Source: Struthio camelus
Taxonomy: Eukaryota; Chordata; Aves; Struthioniformes; Struthionidae
DNA length: 64,000 nt
Assembly: GCF_040807025.1 (NCBI RefSeq)
Contig: NC_090945.1
Coordinates: forward strand, 77,228,088 to 77,292,087
Direction of reading: 5' to 3'
The translations under genes were made by a program, and so were the position numbers. This document shows, piece after piece, positions 10,601-22,200 of the stretch. The notes beneath the pieces are model-generated. The model worked only from the letters and a program-made list of their open reading frames with translations. It searched no databases and had not been told where the DNA came from. Positions within the stretch are counted from its first letter, which is position 1; each line of letters opens with the position of its first letter.

Positions 10601-13600
10601 CTTATCCTCTACTCCTGGTATCCACGGCAGGCAGATCAGTTGCATCATAAGTGACACTTACTTGGCTAAGTTCCAGCACCTCATGCTGCGAGGTCTGATG
10701 GGAATGCCTGATTCAAAGTTATATAATTGTCAGAGAGATGAGAATAGCTGTCCCCACTCACTGTCAGCAGTAAGTTGACTGCCACAGTTGACTAAATTTT
10801 GAGTCTGTTATCAAGCCATTTATGGAATTCTTTAGAAAATGCATTCCTTGGAGAGTTAAAATAGACGACTTCTTCGGTTTCTATTAATCATTGTGCTTCA
10901 ACTTCACAGATTGCCAGAGATAATCACTTAATGATAACACAGTCTGGACAGGGTGGTCTAAGTACAGAGCAGTGCTGTCAGGTAGCTAGACAAAAAGACT
11001 ACATTAGAATTTGTATCTTTTTAAACACTTTAAAGATGTTTATTCCACTATTCTGGTGTTCTTTGCCTTCCCTGGTCACACATATGCCTCTCATTTCATT
11101 TGTCTAATAATACACAGTGTCTCTCTTAACATCAGGGAGTGCTCTTACAGCAGGAATTCTCTTCAGAATACGGTCTTCACTATGCAGGCAGCTGTCCAGA
11201 CAGCGAGATCCCCATCTCACATGCAAACATAAGAGCTCCATGATACAAAATAAAACAAAAACCATAACACTATCACCTCCACAATCAGTTTGCAAATATA
11301 CCTTGGGAAGCACTGTTACTGCTCTGAGAGAAAAAGGCAGTTAATTGACATGATGTGTACAAAAGCAGTAAATAAGTTTGCCAGGATGCAGCCTGCTCTT
11401 CTCAGTTACCAAGCCTCATGTACACTAATGAAAATATTTGCATCTCTAACAGCACTGCTAGGACTTTGTGTGAAAAGTAAGTGTAATACATTACGAACTA
11501 CAGCCTGTGACTAATACTTCTTTCCTGCCACACCCCCACATTCATCTTGAAGGTTGTATGCAAAAATTGTGTCCCCTTCTTTGGCGTTTTATTCCAAAAG
11601 CAAAAGTATCGTTTTGTCAGAACTTGGAACGTGACGCCGTGCATATTGAAAGAGGGTACTAACTAGAATAAGTTAGGATTTCAAAGATAAACCAGCTTAT
11701 AACAATATAAGTTAGTCCTGCATATATAAAAATAATTCAGTGTTTATTAGGTTGTAAAGAATACATACTTTGAACTTGCAGTTTCATCCTCCAGTGGCCC
11801 CAGTTCTCGAGACACTTTATTTGTTACATACACATCATTATCTCTTGGTTCATCTTCATCATCACTGCTCAGTACACAGCTGTCAGACTGCCGCTGGCTT
11901 CTTAGTCTGAGATTTCTCCTTTGTCGTTGATTCTCTGTAATTTAATTTTGTCAAGTTAGATATATTACGAGAAGTAGCCCTGGAAACATCCTTGAAATGT
12001 ATTATTAGAAATAGTCCAGAACTGCTCACATTTTAAATGGACTAAGCTATGTTCAACTGGATTAAGAGCAAGCTTAAACAAATTAGTTTCCTAAATATTA
12101 GGGCTGAACATTTCTAGACATTGTGAACATTCAGTTACATATTGACTTAAAACTTGGACTTCTTTGTTCATTTGCCTTATTCACCCTATAGACAGCTGAA
12201 ACGTGATCTCAAAGACTATGAGACAAGTTTGCATATAGCTACACTTATGTAGCAAGTACTATTCACTAGCTGTCAATAGATCCCCACTGCAAAGGGAAGC
12301 TACCTCTCTTCATGCTTTTGCTCTTTTGAGGAATTACGACAATCGCTAATGAATTCAAGAACACCACCACCCCCCACCAAAACTTCATTCTCTTTCCTCT
12401 TCAGTTCCTTCACTCCAATATAGGCTAATAAAGTCTCTCAGCATTTTCTTATTCAAAGCACACATTCCACTGCTAAAAGTGCTAATCAATATCATTATCA
12501 ACTTGGGGCTTGCAGAACTCCTATATTCGGAAAATTAAAATATATATTTTGAGCAGCTTTTATAGATTCTATTTCAGATAGGAACTATCAGAGCTTGTAT
12601 AAAGTACATAACACAGATTGGATCATTTTTCTATGGTACTGGCCAGATACTTTAACATCGTCCTCCTTCTTCTGGTAAATCCAGTTTCAATCCACAACGC
12701 TCAAGTTTGTTGGAAAACAAAAAATTTAAAAGACATAGGTAAATAGGATATCGGCTAACTTACTTTATAAGAAGTATTATGAAAAAAATTAAAAAATTAA
12801 AGTTTACAAAATTCCCTTATCAATTGTAAAGTGTCAACTCACCTTCAACAATCTTGCATTAATATATATGGGAAGGGAGAAAAAAGAAAAACAAAATTAG
12901 ATTTTGCCGTGGACCCCAAGCATTACATGCAAACATCAGACAAGCTACCTCTACTTCACTCCTTTGCAGCAGCATAAGCAGAGCCAGAAGGCAACCAGTT
13001 ATTTTCTGAGCAACAGCTAATTTACTAGTACTACCATTCTTAATTAATATAGTGATACTCCATAATTCCTATCTTGTTTCATTATTAATTGATAACTTAT
13101 GAATCATCTTAAACATCCTCCACCCCACAATATCAACACTCTGAAGTGATTTAGATTAGAGGACATTCTTTCCCTCTCTCTCTGCCAAACAGGCAAGGTT
13201 GGGCGTCACATCCATAGACACTTCATATTAGGTTAACAACTGCTGAAGAAAGCAGAAGTACTACCACTGTCTTCAGTGGAACTAGAGCTGGGACAATGCA
13301 GATTACATGTAAAGTTTGAGGCCTTTATTTACAAAGCCTCAGGCACAGTTCCAGCATAAGATATTCCAATGCTATTCCTGCTGTTTGTTTCTAATTGTGC
13401 ATGGCAGAAGTAGCATCCAGACACTGAGATTATAAATGGCAGTGAGGACCGGATCAAATACCGATTTAGCTTTTAAAAATGGTAACAATTTTTTTTTTTT
13501 TTTAATAACTTATTGGAGTGGAAAACTGAACTAGTTCCTAACACAATCAACTCACTTGTGCTTAACACAGCTGTGACAGGAATACCTCACACGGATGTTG

Positions 13601-16289
13601 CAGCTAAACACTTCCTAACAGATGAGTCTCTGACTTAACAAGTATCTCCTTCACTTTTTATTTAAAATCATAGCCTACATCTTTGACATATAATATTTCA
13701 ACTTTAAATGACATTATCGACTTATGCTCTCTTTCACTACCTGCAAGTGATATTAATAGATGTATTCATGGGTCCATTTAGAGTTGAACACGAACTCAGT
13801 CTAAAGCATTAATAAAGTACCCTGTTTTAATCCTTTCAGTTGGGCTACTTATTTATACGCCAGAAGACAAATCCACAGGCTGAGCTTTTAAAACTCGGAT
13901 CTTGGTAAACTATGACCCAAAGCCAGATCTTGCAAGCATTGAGCCTCTAAGTTTTATTCTTACTTCTACATTCAACATATCCATTTACTTTTACTGCACC
14001 AATCTTCAAATATAGGTCAAATACACATTTCCACAGAATTCCATGCCTTAGTATGCTGTCTTCCAGATTCTCAAGCTTAGCAATCAGTATGATTCTTCAT
14101 AAACATTCATGACTGAGCCATGACAAGCATACCAGACCTCCTCTGATCCTTAGACTAGAAGCAACAAAGACAGTACCTAGTTATTAGGGAACGCTACAAG
14201 CAACAAGTAAACTGAAGAGCCTGTGCATTACAATCCAAATAGCTACACTGTTCAACCCCCCCAAAAGCAGTATCAGGGCACTGCCATTGTACAGTTCAGG
14301 TACCTTCAATATTTAGTTAACAAGGGGCCTACATCCTCAAAGACTGTTATACTTACAAGGCATTTATTATCATGTCAGCATAGTGAAAAAGCATATTATC
14401 ACCTCTACTCTAAATTACTGTATAAACAGCCATTTTTCAAAAAAAGGACAGATGCAGATATACAACACTCTGGGAAAAGAGGAAGCGTATATGTTGCTGC
14501 GCCCATGAACAGTTTGTTAAGTAGCACTTCCAGAGAGCTTTTGTGTTAACATTTGGCTTTCATGCGTTGACAAGTCAAGTTTGAACCTGGAATGTTTAAT
14601 CTGGCTTTAAGGACAAATTCTGTTCTCAGGGAGCACAAAACAGAACTAATATGACTACTCTATTTAGATAAGTGCCAATCACTACTTACCACAACAGAGT
14701 CACTGTGAGTTAGATCAACTACTACAGGATCAGAAGATTCACATGTGAGATCTACTACTTCTTCACCAGCTTAAAAACACAATATTAGAATCAAGATCAG
14801 ACTTTGCAGAGGAGTAAAATGACCTGCTGCTGTATAACAGGCTGAGGTATGATTCAACCCATGCCCTATTCCTCTTTTCGTCAGGACTGTATCCAGCACT
14901 TAAGTTCTTTCCTCAACAGAGTAACAGCAGCTGATCTCACACACTTTTGTTTTATGTCAATAGCCTGTGGGAGGTGCACAGAAACAGAGTACTTGTCCAA
15001 TTTAGAGAATGCGTATCACTATAAAAGATGAATCATATCAGATATAGTTTTGCAATGCTTTGCTGTAAATGTTCCTGTCTTATGTCTTCTCCAGTCTAAC
15101 AGTCAAATGCACAGCAAAAAGTGAAAAAGTCATATGATTATCTGGAGATCAACAGCTACTTCTAGTCTTTCCTAAGACTTCAGCAGATCATTTAAATATC
15201 TAGAAGGTGTAGGATGCTTTAAAAATTCTGATATATTTTTTAAAAACGTTATTTACCTAGGGCCTTTCCTCTGAGGGACAGAGCATGACTAATGACAACC
15301 TTTTAATTATCTCTTAAAAACTTGGGAGTTCCCTCACTTAGTTTGCCATTATCTGTAGCGGCAGCTGCAGTAACTCCCAACTCACCAGGCTAGACGTTCA
15401 GCTGTTGGGCAGCACTCATGTACCATTCTTACGTAACTCATCTATCACTAGCAGTGAATGCATGACACCTCGGTAACAAACTTAAACAGTTGTCAATAAG
15501 CTGCATGTTTACACACTCCACACTAGACACTTTTAAAAATAAGTAGGTTTCCCTTTTTCCCCTTTAAATGGCTTTGAAACTGGTGCAAACACAAGTTAAA
15601 TGAGACCCCAACACTCCAGAAGCGAGTTATTTTCTTCCCAGGTTCAAAAGAAAGCTTACCACTTTCTTCAAGTTCTATTGGCTCTGCTTCTGAAGCCATT
15701 TCTGTGGTAGAAGCTATCAGCCTGTTTCGTTTCTGAGTTTGCCTAGAATTAACTGCTCCTCCACGGCGCTTTCTTTGAGTCTAAGAGAGAACAAAGCCTT
15801 AGAATTTTCTTTAGGAGTAATATTAATGTGGACCTTATTTTTGCAGCAGCAGGGAAAGAAGCAGACAAAGACACACAAAGCACTTCAGTAAGAGGCTGTC
15901 ATATGCATATAATGGTGGTAGGGGTCATTCCTACTCATCACAGGAAGGAAAAGACATCACCACATCATCTTTTAACAAATGGGTCACAAAGGAGAAATAT
16001 TTTGTGATGGTTTGCAAATGAGAAGACTAGCTCACAATTATATCAGATGTTAGCTTCCAGCCAGCCACTTGAATCAGTCTGAACTGAAGTTTTTGCCCAC
16101 ATAAGTACTTTTGAAATATTGCTAGTACCCAGAGAGATCAAAAATTTTAAGCAGCACAGAACATGAAGTTACACGGACTCTTACTACGCTTACAAATTCT
16201 TAAAGAGAAAGACTTATAGAAATACCATAAAAACTACACAGTTCAAGAATCAGTTTTGCAGTGATTAGTGCAATACTTACTGTACTCAT
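7468..16289 (-). CDS. RNF4: RING finger protein 4, SUMO-targeted E3 ubiquitin ligase (spliced, complete)
   Basis: Seven coding exons join in frame to 194 residues (human RNF4 has 190). Family knowledge: RNF4 binds poly-SUMO chains through tandem SUMO-interaction motifs and ubiquitinates the modified proteins with its dimeric RING, acting in the nucleus, for example in PML turnover and DNA repair. Seen here: a basic N-terminus (KRRGG, 7-11), motifs IELE (38-41), VVDLT (48-52), VVVDLT (59-64) and VVIVEE (69-74), an arginine-rich stretch (77-89), an acidic SSDDEDE patch, and a C3HC4 RING with C136, C139, C158, H160, C163, C166, C177 and C180. The C-terminus HPIYI, which supports dimer and E2~ubiquitin contacts in the family, is intact. 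The first motif has E where human has V, so it may bind more weakly. The start ATG (16287-16289) is the first in its exon and gives the family's MST start. Exons: 16281-16308, 15660-15780, 14690-14769, 12843-12852, 11769-11934, 7939-7987, 7468-7617. Confidence 0.97.
7618..7938 (-). other. RNF4: RNF4 intron between the RING exons
   Basis: A 321-nt intron splits the RING after residue 145. It starts GTAAGG and ends TTCCAG. I see no other feature in it. Confidence 0.9.
7939..7987 (-). CDS. RNF4: RNF4 coding exon 6 (first half of RING)
   Basis: 49 nt, completing K129 and encoding residues 130-145. It contains the first zinc pair C136 and C139 (CPIC). The acceptor is CACAAG and the donor GTAAGG. 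Confidence 0.97.
7988..11768 (-). other. RNF4: RNF4 intron, no gene seen
   Basis: 3.8 kb of A+T-rich intron. It contains a 13-bp tandem duplication (8851-8876) and an A-run near 9890-9903. Open frames on both strands here have no family resemblance and no splice support. Confidence 0.85.
8851..8876. repeat. 13-bp tandem duplication
   Basis: The unit AAAGCTAAGTTAC occurs twice head to tail with no mismatch, followed by a further partial match. It is intronic. Confidence 0.9.
11769..11934 (-). CDS. RNF4: RNF4 coding exon 5 (arginine-rich region and acidic linker)
   Basis: 166 nt, residues 74 (split) to 128. It carries the arginine-rich stretch, the SDSCV and SSDDEDE segments and the VYVTN linker conserved in RNF4. 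The acceptor is TTACAG and the donor GTATGT (phase 2). Confidence 0.95.
11935..12842 (-). other. RNF4: RNF4 intron after the microexon
   Basis: 908 nt between the 10-nt microexon and exon 5. It begins with a consensus GTGAGT donor and ends TTACAG. Nothing else was recognised. Confidence 0.85.
12843..12852 (-). CDS. RNF4: RNF4 10-nt microexon (core of SIM4)
   Basis: The ten bases ATTGTTGAAG encode I71-V72-E73 plus the first base of E74. They complete the VVIVEE motif that corresponds to human SIM4. They sit between a long pyrimidine tract ending in GCAAG and a consensus GTGAGT donor. Exon 3 ends in phase 0 and the next exon needs one leading base, so a 10-nt exon is exactly what the frame requires. 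Confidence 0.87.
12853..14689 (-). other. RNF4: RNF4 intron before the microexon
   Basis: 1.84 kb. Its 3' end, next to the microexon, is an unusually long U/C-rich tract (rc of about 12866-12896), as is typical of microexons. A T-run on the plus strand lies near 13490-13503. Confidence 0.85.
14690..14769 (-). CDS. RNF4: RNF4 coding exon 3 (SIM2 and SIM3)
   Basis: 80 nt, residues 44 (split codon) to 70. It encodes both VDLT motifs and ends in phase 0 after SVV, the first half of SIM4. The donor is GTAAGT. Confidence 0.96.
14770..15659 (-). other. RNF4: RNF4 intron between coding exons 2 and 3
   Basis: 890 nt. It starts with GTAAGC and ends TTTTTAAG, with a weak pyrimidine tract. No other feature was recognised. 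Confidence 0.85.
15660..15780 (-). CDS. RNF4: RNF4 coding exon 2 (basic N-terminus, SIM1)
   Basis: 121 nt, 40 codons plus one base, encoding residues 4-43. It contains the basic KRRGGA segment and the first SUMO-interaction motif (IELE). The acceptor is CTTAG and the donor GTAAGC. Confidence 0.95.
15781..16280 (-). other. RNF4: RNF4 intron after the start exon
   Basis: 500 nt between the start exon and coding exon 2, from GTAAGT to a CTTAG acceptor. Nothing else was seen. Confidence 0.85.
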
Positions 16290-16308
16290 GGTGTTTCTTG
16301 ATCTAAAA
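16281..16308 (-). CDS. RNF4: RNF4 first coding exon (start codon)
   Basis: The exon follows a strong acceptor (T-rich tract then CTGTAG). It carries 19 nt of 5'UTR, then ATG at 16289-16287, encoding M-S-T, and ends at a consensus GTAAGT donor in phase 0. At least one non-coding exon must lie upstream toward the CpG island. Confidence 0.92.
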
Positions 16309-16468
16309 CTACAGAAAAAAAAATAGGTACAAATACCATAAAATTAACTGCAAGGAAGCTATAAGTTTCAATTCCTTATATTTCTTTAGGTAGTACACTT
16401 AAAAAGTCCAGATTTCTCTGTATCTTAGAATGATGTTCTTCCAAACCTATAAGAAAAGAAGAGAGAAG

Positions 16469-16625
16469 ATTACCTATCTGTAATTCTTGTTCTCTTAAAT
16501 ACACCCACTCGCATGGATTCCCACTCCTGAGTAACTAGTTTCTGTCGAAAGCTAGATGGGAAGTCCCAGAAGTTAGTAGTTGAGCCTCAGCCATCTACAG
16601 ACAGGTCTGAAGCCTCTTTCCCGTT
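16469..16625. mobile_element. Possible ancient non-autonomous DNA transposon (MITE) relic
   Basis: The stretch starts TTACCTATCTGTAATTCTTG and continues through a CACCCACTCGCATGGATTCC segment. From memory this resembles a family of old MITE-like elements common in turtles, crocodilians and birds, which begin TTACCTGTAAT and carry a similar CCCACTC-type block. Termini and target-site duplication were not confirmed. On the minus strand it also holds an AG|GTAATC donor-like site, so part may serve as a 5'UTR exon. Confidence 0.35.
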
Positions 16626-17739
16626 TCCTAAATAACACACCAGAACAAGTCAGTTTAACTGTAAATCAGAAAAATACTGAGGTGTCCCAATTATGTTTCA
16701 TTTTAAAAAACAACTGATTGACCCTCTTCAGGAGATGTTTGTGTGTGGGCAGAAATAACTGGCGATTGTGTCATAAGCAGCTATCTTCTGAGAACAAAAA
16801 TTACAGATAAGCAGTTCTCTTTTCTCCAACCCATCTCCAGATTCCAACACGTGAGAGCTAAACAGCTTGAAAGGAATCTAAAGCAAGTGGAGCATGGACA
16901 TTTCAGTTTAGAAATACTGACCGATTAACAAGTTTCCACCGAGTAAAAGAAAATGAGTTTACAGTATTTATTCTGTAGTAACTGTCAATGTGCACATCCC
17001 TATCCACCAGATTAGTAACTGCCTCTACATGTGCTTTTCATCTCTTGCCCTTTAGCAGTTAGCTGAGTAGCTGACTGGTACTGAAGCTCACGTCTTAAGC
17101 TTACTCACAGTAAAACTATCGTGTGTCCAACAGAAGGAGTAGCTAGGAAACAGCAGGAGATGGCCTTCCTCCCCTTCCCCCCCCCCCAAATTTAGAGGAC
17201 AAAATGTTGAATTAATACAAAAGAAGTTCTTCTTTAATAGAAAAAGTGGTTATAAAGCCTAAAAAAAAAAATCAAGCCAGACAGACAACTTGCTTTTTAG
17301 TGCATACAAGAATAAACATAAGCCTTAACACACAATTAGGGGTCCGATCACCAATGCCTACGGACAGTAAATTTTGTTACAAACCTAACAGTCTTGGAAG
17401 GAGGAAAAAAACAAAAAAAAAACACCCACAAGAACACCCACAACCTTTTTGACACCAGCTTTCTCCCCCACTCCCCGAAGTCTGCAATCATCTAGGATCT
17501 CCTGTTCTGGTACGTTTTCACATATCTGACAGCACAGAAGCCCTGCTAAGCTCTAGAACCAGTTACGTAAAGTAACCAGAAGACGCACCTAACCAGAAGA
17601 CCTATTCCACTGCTGTCAAACAAAACAAGAAACGAGGCAGAAATTCACCTATTCCACAAGCACTGACCTTGGTCTACCTTCCTGGCCTGTAGCTGTTTCG
17701 AACAGCATCTATCTTCACGACCCATCCCCCATCTATCTT

Positions 17740-18185
17740 CATTGCCCTTGCAGCAAGGAAGGCCAACAGCATCCTGGGCTGCATGAGGAAGCGCACTGCC
17801 AGTAGGTCAAGGGAGGCAATCCTTCCCCTCCACTCAGCACTGGTGAGACACCCCTGTAGTGCTGTGTCCAGTGCTGGGCTCCCCAGTACAAGACAGACAG
17901 GGGCATACTGGAGCAAGTCCAGCAAAGGGCCATTAAGATGATGAAGAGATTGGAGCATCTGACACAGGAGAAGAGGCTGAGAGAGCTGGGACTGTTCAGC
18001 CTGGAGAAGAGAAGGCTCAGGGGGGTCTTATCAGTGTGTATAAACACCTGGTGGGGGTTAAAAAAAAAAAGGGGGGGGGCTAGAGTCAGACTTTTCTCAG
18101 TAGCATCCAATGAGAGGACAAGAGGAAATGGGCACAAGCTGAAAGACAGCAAATGCCGTTTAATGCAACGAAAAGTATAGTTCTT
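17740..18185 (+). mobile_element. CR1 LINE fragment, degenerate, 3'-truncated
   Basis: The segment follows the CR1 3' region: words such as GCATCCTGGGCTGCATGAGG, TGTGTCCAGTGCTGGGCTCC and GACTGTTCAGCCTGGAGAAG occur in CR1 order. It lies in plus orientation. The terminal octamer-repeat tail is missing. An A10-G9 run (18061-18079) interrupts the element where CR1 normally reads through. Long open frames here are transposon sequence. A CATCTATCTTCA duplication sits just before it (about 17706-17740). Confidence 0.92.
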
Positions 18186-19034
18186 AGAGGCACAGTTTGT
18201 ATGGATGTCGCTATACTTAACAGATAAGCAGTACTGTCCTCTGCATCATGGAAATGACGAAAAACAACCAAGTCAAACAAGAACCAAAAGAACTGTTTTC
18301 CCATATTTGATCTTGATCATCTGTGCTGCAAAGTCCAGCACACTGCTTTAAAGAAGGCAGAGCCAGGAAGATGTTACTTGAACTGTGGTAAAGCAAATCT
18401 CAATGAAAACTAGGAATATAAACTCATACACACATATATACACATACACACAATTTTGTAACACAGGATAATCTATTGCACTCGTGACAAAGCAGCTTGA
18501 CTATGCAAGTCATCCATACTCCTCAATAACCTAGGAGGTTTAGTTCACTGTTGTAGTCACAGTTCTGGGTATGCAAGAGGTCCAAATCCCTGAACACTGT
18601 ATAACCCCTCGTCTTTAGGTAAACCATGTTGTTTTTAAAGACTATACCCACAGCAGTCCCAGAAAGAGAATGCTACAAGGTCACTGTCAAAGTCAGTCTT
18701 AGGCTGTGGCTTCAGAAGGTTATGGTCAGGTTATCAAAGACAAAGACAAAACAGAATAACGTCAGATTTCCAGAGCTGATAGTTACCTGGAAACTAGTCT
18801 TCTCTAAAAAGAGTTGCAGGGACTTCAGGCAAAATATAACAAGAGCACCATGGATGCATAAATGTATGAGCTAACAGCACAAGATAAATCCGTAACAGAG
18901 TATATAATCTTCCTAAATTCAAGGACAAGTATGTCTGAGCACTGCTGAGTTTATTCTGTCTCCCCCAAACTTTATCTTCTGTACTGAAGTGAGAAATGAA
19001 TTCTCCTCTTAGGACTTACATGAGGCCAAGAGGA

Positions 19035-19066
19035 CTTGCATGAATGTTAGCTTGCATGAATGTTAG
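19035..19066. repeat. 16-bp tandem duplication
   Basis: The unit CTTGCATGAATGTTAG is repeated twice exactly, head to tail. A diverged partial copy lies just upstream (about 19015-19030). Confidence 0.9.
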
Positions 19067-19195
19067 CTTTGAACGAGCTGCATATCCTACTCAGTTTAAA
19101 AGTCATCCAGCTAAAGCTTGGATGATCTTTGACGTTTCCTCATCATACAGCCTCAGGGGTTTGGGAGTCTCTGCTCCCACCTCTACTTTTTAATT

Positions 19196-19233
19196 GGGGG
19201 GGGGGGGGAGAGAGAGGGGAAGGGGGAAGAGGG
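19196..19233. repeat. G-rich tract, quadruplex-capable
   Basis: A run of thirteen G residues is followed by AGAGAGA and further G4 and G5 runs. On the plus strand this meets the simple four-run rule for a G-quadruplex. It is intronic to RNF4, where the transcript would carry the C-rich strand. Confidence 0.7.
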
Positions 19234-22200
19234 ACACTGTGTCAGCAGAAAGATTAGACCTCATTACAAGACTGTATAGTGGGATGGAATGACATTGGTC
19301 ACTAATTATAACCTTGAGTTAAAGTAAGCCTTACTGATTCTTTCTTTTAATCTTTTTCTATGCTTCCTAATGGATCTCAAGGTAAGCGATCTAACATCGA
19401 AGTGTGAGGTTATTAAAACAAAAGAGGCCTGAAGAATATTCACACTAAATTTGGTACTTTGACTAAACCAAAAGATAGAACTGCATTCATGCAGAGTTTT
19501 AAGCTACACTGTACACTTTAAGTACACTCATTCTCCCCCCTCCACTTTCTCATTTTTAAACTGGCACAGAATTCCAAAAATGCTAAAATGAAAGGCAACA
19601 ATTTGTTTACTTGGACAACCCGTTACACGTTGATCTAAGTGAAAGTTTAACAGGGTCAGCATTAAAAATTGATCAAGGAAAAGTGTTGTTAATAATCTGC
19701 GAGCTCACTAGCAGTTTCCGGTCAGAGTGGATCTAATTTTTCGATTGTTATGCATTAGAAAATCCCATAAATACGAACTTAATCAGCTTCGGTATTCTTA
19801 AGGTTTCCACTACATATGATAGAAAGTGCTTTAAAAATCTGCACTTTTGTGTAAAGTTACTTGAGAGTCTGCAAGGAAATGAGAGCAAATAGCCTAAGGC
19901 ACTCATGTAGACCACGCAAGGCTAAGGTTCGGTTTGCTCTATATTCAAGAGAGCAGGATATTGACCTTCAGTCTCCTGCTTCCTCAGTAAAAAAAATTCA
20001 TCTACGTAGACCCTTTCTTTTCCTTAGCATTCTCTATCCAGGCACAAGTTACATGTGCTCTCTTTACACCCTTCACTCTACTGCTCTTAAGATCTAGATT
20101 TCAATTCTCCTGTGAAGAACACAAAGCTTTCCTGCCAGCCACACCAAAATTCTTGGGAAGATCCTATTTTATTGACTTAACTGAAATTTTGAAACAGGAA
20201 ACAAGAACTCTAAGCAAGACCATGTCTAATTTTGCCTTCAAAACAACCCTACAAAATAAATCAGATACACAGCTCTGTGACCACAATTCCTAGGTGCTAA
20301 AGAAGTTCCTCTCTCCATAGGATTGTTATTCATAGGTTTGGCGTTGGGGCTTTGTGGACGCAAGGAGAAGAGGCAGGTGAAGCGAGGAGGGCACGTAGGA
20401 ACACAGTGGAAGAAGGAACAAAAAACAAACAAGCAAAAAAGCTCTAAATGTAGCACATCTGCTTTTTCAAACTCTAGTGTCTCCAGTTCTGCCTGGACTA
20501 GGTCACTCAAAGACAACATACTGTCTGCATTTCACAGCTACAACTGAAACCAAAAGTAACTTCAGCAAAGCGGTTTTCCCCACACAGCAGAAAGATGAGC
20601 AAAACTGAGCAATATTAGCTACCTTAGGAAGTTATACTATTAGATTCTTTATAAGTTTAATATTAATTTCATCTAGAAAACTGAAAGGCTTCTTCCTTGA
20701 TTCTCCTCAGGTGTGGAATTGGAAAAAAAAAACTTTCATCTCATTAAAAAAAAAAAAAGGGCAATGTTAGTCAGTATGTGCATCTGATGATTATAAAGAA
20801 CTTTACACCAGCTTCCTTTAATATAATCTCTCAAAACAATCTGATGCACAGATGCATCCACCCTGCTGAAAGATAGCAAAACATTCACTAGACAAAGTTT
20901 GGTACAGAACACCCAGAAAGGTTCCACAAGACTCAGTGCTTTCTGGATTTAAAGCTAAACACATTCCAGTGTAGTGGTATGCTGAAAAATCATCTTTAAA
21001 AAGGTTAAAGATACTGGGGGCAGCGGGGAAGGGAAAGCACACCTAGGATGACTTCAGAAGCAAGACATTATACAGATTTTCTTTGGCCTTAAGTGGCCAA
21101 GCACCAAAGAAAAGTCATCGCAGTAAAAAAAAAAAAAAAAAAAAAAAAGAAATCTTAAATTAGAAAATTATCACGAAAAAGAAAACCAAAGTGATGCATA
21201 ATAGAAGATCCATCACTCTACAACCACCTTACTTCTGTTAAATATTCACACACCTCTTCACCAAGATGCCGAAGAACAGATTATTTATAGGATTACTGCT
21301 ACATGCCCAGATCATCTAACTCCAGACCTCAAAGGTAACAGAGCACAGAGCTGCTTCTGGAACTCAGGTGGCAAAGAGCAGCATTCCAACATTGGCAGTA
21401 AGCTTTCTTTATATTAGTTGTCATAGCACTTAATACAGATAGCATGCGTGAGACACTAACACTCCTGTGCTCTTCCACGGGCTAAAGGCTCACATCTTAA
21501 CCTCTTTGTCAGCTTCTTCCAAAAGAGAAAGTGTTAAGAATGGATATCTATAGAAAAGCCCAAAATTGTAAAAGGACTTTAAAAATCATCTTCGGCTTGC
21601 ATTAATACCGATGAACCTGCCAAATCAGAAGAATTATACTCAAAGAAAACCAAACTGCTAGAATTTATTAAAGTTATGGAAGGAATCTTATGATCCGGCA
21701 ACTTCTTTTCTCGTAAGAACAAACAAACCTCTTCTGTGGGGCTACATATTTCCAAATACGCTCTTAGCTTACTAGGGAAATTCCACTGCAAAGATCACTT
21801 CTCTGAATTGCAAGAATGGATAGGAAAAATAAAGCAAAACTTGCCTTCTTTAAAACACTGCAGATCAAATTAGCAGTGTTTAAGAACAGAGATAAACAAA
21901 GCAGTTTCAAATTTCTCACATTTAGAGATCTACCTATCAAAAAAATTCCTCGAGGGTTCTCAAAACCCCAGGACCACCCAATTTAACAGTATTTTGTATA
22001 CAGTCCTGAATAGTCCAAGTTCAGTAATAACGTCTATATGGTCCTCCTCCAGCAGTCACTATGAAACTCAGCATCAAGATTCTCAGAATCAGATACCAGG
22101 AACGGAGTTATTGCACCTCCTACCCCCCAAAAGCATCAAATAACTCCAGCTGAAGCTGTTAGTAGCTCATCTATTATACTTGTAGCAAGATGCATTCAGA

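Noticed and set aside
17674-18180. Overlapping open frames of 80-137 codons
   Set aside because: They fall in a degenerate CR1 fragment.
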